The notes under the pieces are model-generated. The model was not told the origin of the DNA, did no database searches, and worked only from the letters and a program-made list of their open reading frames with translations. Below, piece by piece: positions 62,238 through 64,000 of a DNA stretch of 64,000 nt; the stretch's first letter is position 1; each line of letters opens with the position of its first letter. Made by a program: the position numbers and the translations under genes. Source of the DNA: Aquimarina sp. TRL1 (GTDB taxonomy: Bacteria > Bacteroidota > Bacteroidia > Flavobacteriales > Flavobacteriaceae). Where the stretch lies: NCBI RefSeq assembly GCF_013365535.1, contig NZ_CP053590.1, positions 3,400,501 to 3,464,500 of the forward strand, read 5' to 3'.

Positions 62238-63317
62238 CTATAGTTTGATGATTTTATACGATTGAGAAATTCTTTTGACAACGGTCTCCGTTCTTTCTGC
62301 ATGAGTATCACTAATAAATAACTGTCCGAAATTTTGATCATCGACTAGTTTTACGATATGCTCTACTCGTTTTTCATCCAATTTGTCGAAAATATCATCT
62401 AATAGAAGTAATGGGTTGACATTACTTTCTTTTTTTATAAAATCAAATTGGGCTAATTTAAGAGCAATTAGAAAAGACTTTTGTTGTCCCTGACTTCCAA
62501 ACTTCTTAATGGGGTACGCTTCAATTTCAAAAGATAAATCATCTTTATGGGTACCCACGCTTGTGTATTGTAGTGCTCTGTCTTTTGCTATATTTTCCTC
62601 CAATAAGTCGAGTAGTGGTTTATCAGAGAGTTTACTTTGGTAATGCAATGCTATTTTTTCTTTTCCAGAACTGATCATTTCATATCTGTTAATAAAGATA
62701 GGCGTAAATATCTCTAAAAAGTTAGTGCGTTTTTCGTGGATAATAGAACCGTACTCATGAAGTTGCTGATTATAGATGTCGAGCGTAGTTGCGTCGAATG
62801 TATGATTAGCAGCAAAATACTTTAGTAAAGAGTTACGCTGTGAAATGAGTTTCGCATACTTTAATAAGGTCGTTAGGTAGGTAGGGTCACTCTGAGAAAT
62901 TACCCCATCTATAAACTTACGTCGTCCTTCACTACCTCCAGAAATTAAGTCTCTATCAGCAGGTGATATAATTACCAGAGGAAGAAACCCTATATGTTCG
63001 CTAAGAGTATCGTAAGTCTTTCCGTTTCTTTTAATGACTTTTTTTTGTCCTTTTTTGGTACTTACCGTAACTTTTTCATCACGTTCATTTTTTTGATATG
63101 CTCCTTCGATTAAGAAAAAATCAGTTCCGTGTTTTATATTCTGACTCGTGATAGGATTAAAGTAGCTTTTACCAAAAGACAGGTGATAAATGGCATCCAG
63201 AACATTTGTTTTTCCAACCCCATTATTCCCAACAAGGCAGTTTATCTTCTCGTCAAAATCAAAATTAATCGACTCAAAATTTTTATAATTTAATAAGGAC
63301 AGGGATTTTAGAATCAT
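62238..63317 (-). CDS. recF: DNA replication and repair protein RecF
   Basis: A 359-residue SMC-like ATPase. Walker A is [18 protein letters not shown] (about 30-47), the signature region is [17 protein letters not shown] (about 273-289) and Walker B is [14 protein letters not shown]. It loads RecA at gaps with RecO and RecR (recR is at 12904). First gene of the minus-strand operon, divergent from the TPR protein gene. Confidence 0.96.
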   Translation of the reverse strand: MILKSLSLLNYKNFESINFDFDEKINCLVGNNGVGKTNVLDAIYHLSFGKSYFNPITSQNIKHGTDFFLIEGAYQKNERDEKVTVSTKKGQKKVIKRNGKTYDTLSEHIGFLPLVIISPADRDLISGGSEGRRKFIDGVISQSDPTYLTTLLKYAKLISQRNSLLKYFAANHTFDATTLDIYNQQLHEYGSIIHEKRTNFLEIFTPIFINRYEMISSGKEKIALHYQSKLSDKPLLDLLEENIAKDRALQYTSVGTHKDDLSFEIEAYPIKKFGSQGQQKSFLIALKLAQFDFIKKESNVNPLLLLDDIFDKLDEKRVEHIVKLVDDQNFGQLFISDTHAERTETVVKRISQSYKIIKL

Positions 63318-63425
63318 AAATTTTTAACATTCAAAAGATAAGAACCTTTGTGAAGTATTTAAATTACGAGCGCAAAATATTGAAAAATATCAAATATTTT
63401 CGCTTTTAATTATGAATAAAAATTT

Positions 63426-63433
63426 TATTTTTG
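63426..63433 (+). promoter_or_regulatory. -7 promoter element of the TPR protein gene
   Basis: TATTTTTG, an exact TAnnTTTG, 21 bp before the ATG at 63455. The expected -33 position holds CTTT, so TTTG is not matched. Confidence 0.55.
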
Positions 63434-63454
63434 CGCTTACCTAAAACTAAACTC

Positions 63455-64000
63455 ATGGCAACTTATAAAAAACGAGGATATAAACCAAAGAATAAAGTAG
63501 AAGAAGTAGAACAGGTAGAAGAGCAGTCGACTACTGCTGAAGTTTTTAATACTTTAGATGAAGGAGCCTCCAAAACAGAAGAGTGGGTAGCCAACAATCA
63601 GAAATATATTTTTATGGTAGTTGGAGCTATTGCAATAGTAGTATTGGGGTATCTTGGTTTTCAAAAGTTTATTCAAGAACCAAAAGAGCAAACAGCAGCC
63701 AATGAAATGTTTCAGGCTCAGAAGTACTTTGATGATGCCTTGACAGGAAATACAGCCGTTCGTGACTCTCTTTTTAATCTAGCATTAAACGGAAGTAATG
63801 GGCAGTACGGATTCTTGAGTATTATTGAAGAATACGGAGGGACAAAAGCTGCAAACTTATCAAGCTACTATGCAGGTGTTTGTTATTTGAAAACAAAAGA
63901 ATATCAAAAAGCAATTGATCATCTGGATAAGTTTGATGGAGGAGGAGAAGTGTTAGGACCTTTAGCTCTTGGGGTTATAGGAGATTCTTTCTCTGAACTA
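63455..64000 (+). CDS. TPR-containing membrane protein (YfgM-like), 3' end outside window
   Basis: 182 residues are visible. The N-terminal ~45 are charged, followed by one TM helix (about 50-70, IFMVVGAIAIVVLGYLGF). The remainder has TPR-type helices (AANEMFQAQKYFDDAL, ANLSSYYAGVCYLKTKEYQKAIDHLDKF). It resembles the tetratricopeptide proteins of Bacteroidetes found next to recF. The frame runs off the right edge of the window. Confidence 0.85.
   Translation, partial: MATYKKRGYKPKNKVEEVEQVEEQSTTAEVFNTLDEGASKTEEWVANNQKYIFMVVGAIAIVVLGYLGFQKFIQEPKEQTAANEMFQAQKYFDDALTGNTAVRDSLFNLALNGSNGQYGFLSIIEEYGGTKAANLSSYYAGVCYLKTKEYQKAIDHLDKFDGGGEVLGPLALGVIGDSFSEL

Noticed and set aside
62231-62341. N-terminal extension of the lipoprotein ORF
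   Set aside because: It overlaps recF by about 100 bp and would place a charged segment before the signal peptide; the ATG at 62230 fits a lipoprotein.

Overview
The window is a low-GC, gene-dense stretch of a Bacteroidota chromosome, almost certainly a marine Flavobacteriaceae of the Aquimarina kind (the genus is inference). The sequence supports this in several ways. It carries the gliding gene gldI, a T9SS sorting domain on a secreted protease, a SecA of about 1,120 residues without the C-terminal zinc motif, DUF4295 behind rpmB-rpmG, a transketolase split into two subunits, and promoters of the TTTG-N19-TAnnTTTG type. No rRNA, tRNA, CRISPR array, prophage or intact insertion sequence was seen.

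Layout. 1-5.1 kb: the 3' end of a surface-type protein, then an iron-acquisition group (DUF3325-like, DUF3649-like and PepSY reductase genes behind a dyad-flanked promoter) and a small membrane protein overlapping a flavodoxin. 5.7-7.9 kb: a duplicated secreted protein, then an ECF sigma factor with its putative anti-sigma, divergent from a DUF6249 gene; both directions carry matching ECF-type promoters. 8-16 kb: secA, a DUF2795 gene, a cobalamin adenosyltransferase, recR, a glycosyltransferase and a 2-oxoacid dehydrogenase E2. 16.2-21.1 kb: a TroABCD-like metal ABC transporter whose two permeases both carry C-terminal winged-helix-like tails, divergent from a DtxR/MntR regulator. 21.2-24.2 kb: exonuclease, FAH-family hydrolase, lone HPt protein and CinA. 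24.4-26.3 kb: a candidate small RNA with its own promoter and terminator, then rpmB-rpmG-DUF4295 and ftsY. 26.6-41.9 kb: amidase, rimO, NTF2-like and YdcF genes, split transketolase, tgt-lptF/G-EamA, accA, dnaB, an 'asparagine synthetase B'-like secreted protein and two unknown small proteins. 42-57.7 kb: two amidohydrolase genes with partly degenerate active sites, a DUF3810 zincin, pepD, an S41 protease, a large S8 protease, and the PPIase-gldI-DHH operon. 58.3-64 kb: ndk, two membrane proteins, an HNH protein, DUF721, a lipoprotein, recF, and the start of a TPR protein.

The most notable non-coding signals are the candidate small RNA at 24371-24469, a dispersed intergenic repeat of about 42 nt in three diverged copies (4038, 51290, 57967), the matched divergent ECF promoters at 6857-6951, and a perfect 20-bp palindrome upstream of secA. 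The most notable protein anomalies are a Tgt lacking the three zinc cysteines, a subtilase with Glu at the catalytic Asp position, and amidohydrolase modules lacking the HxH motif.
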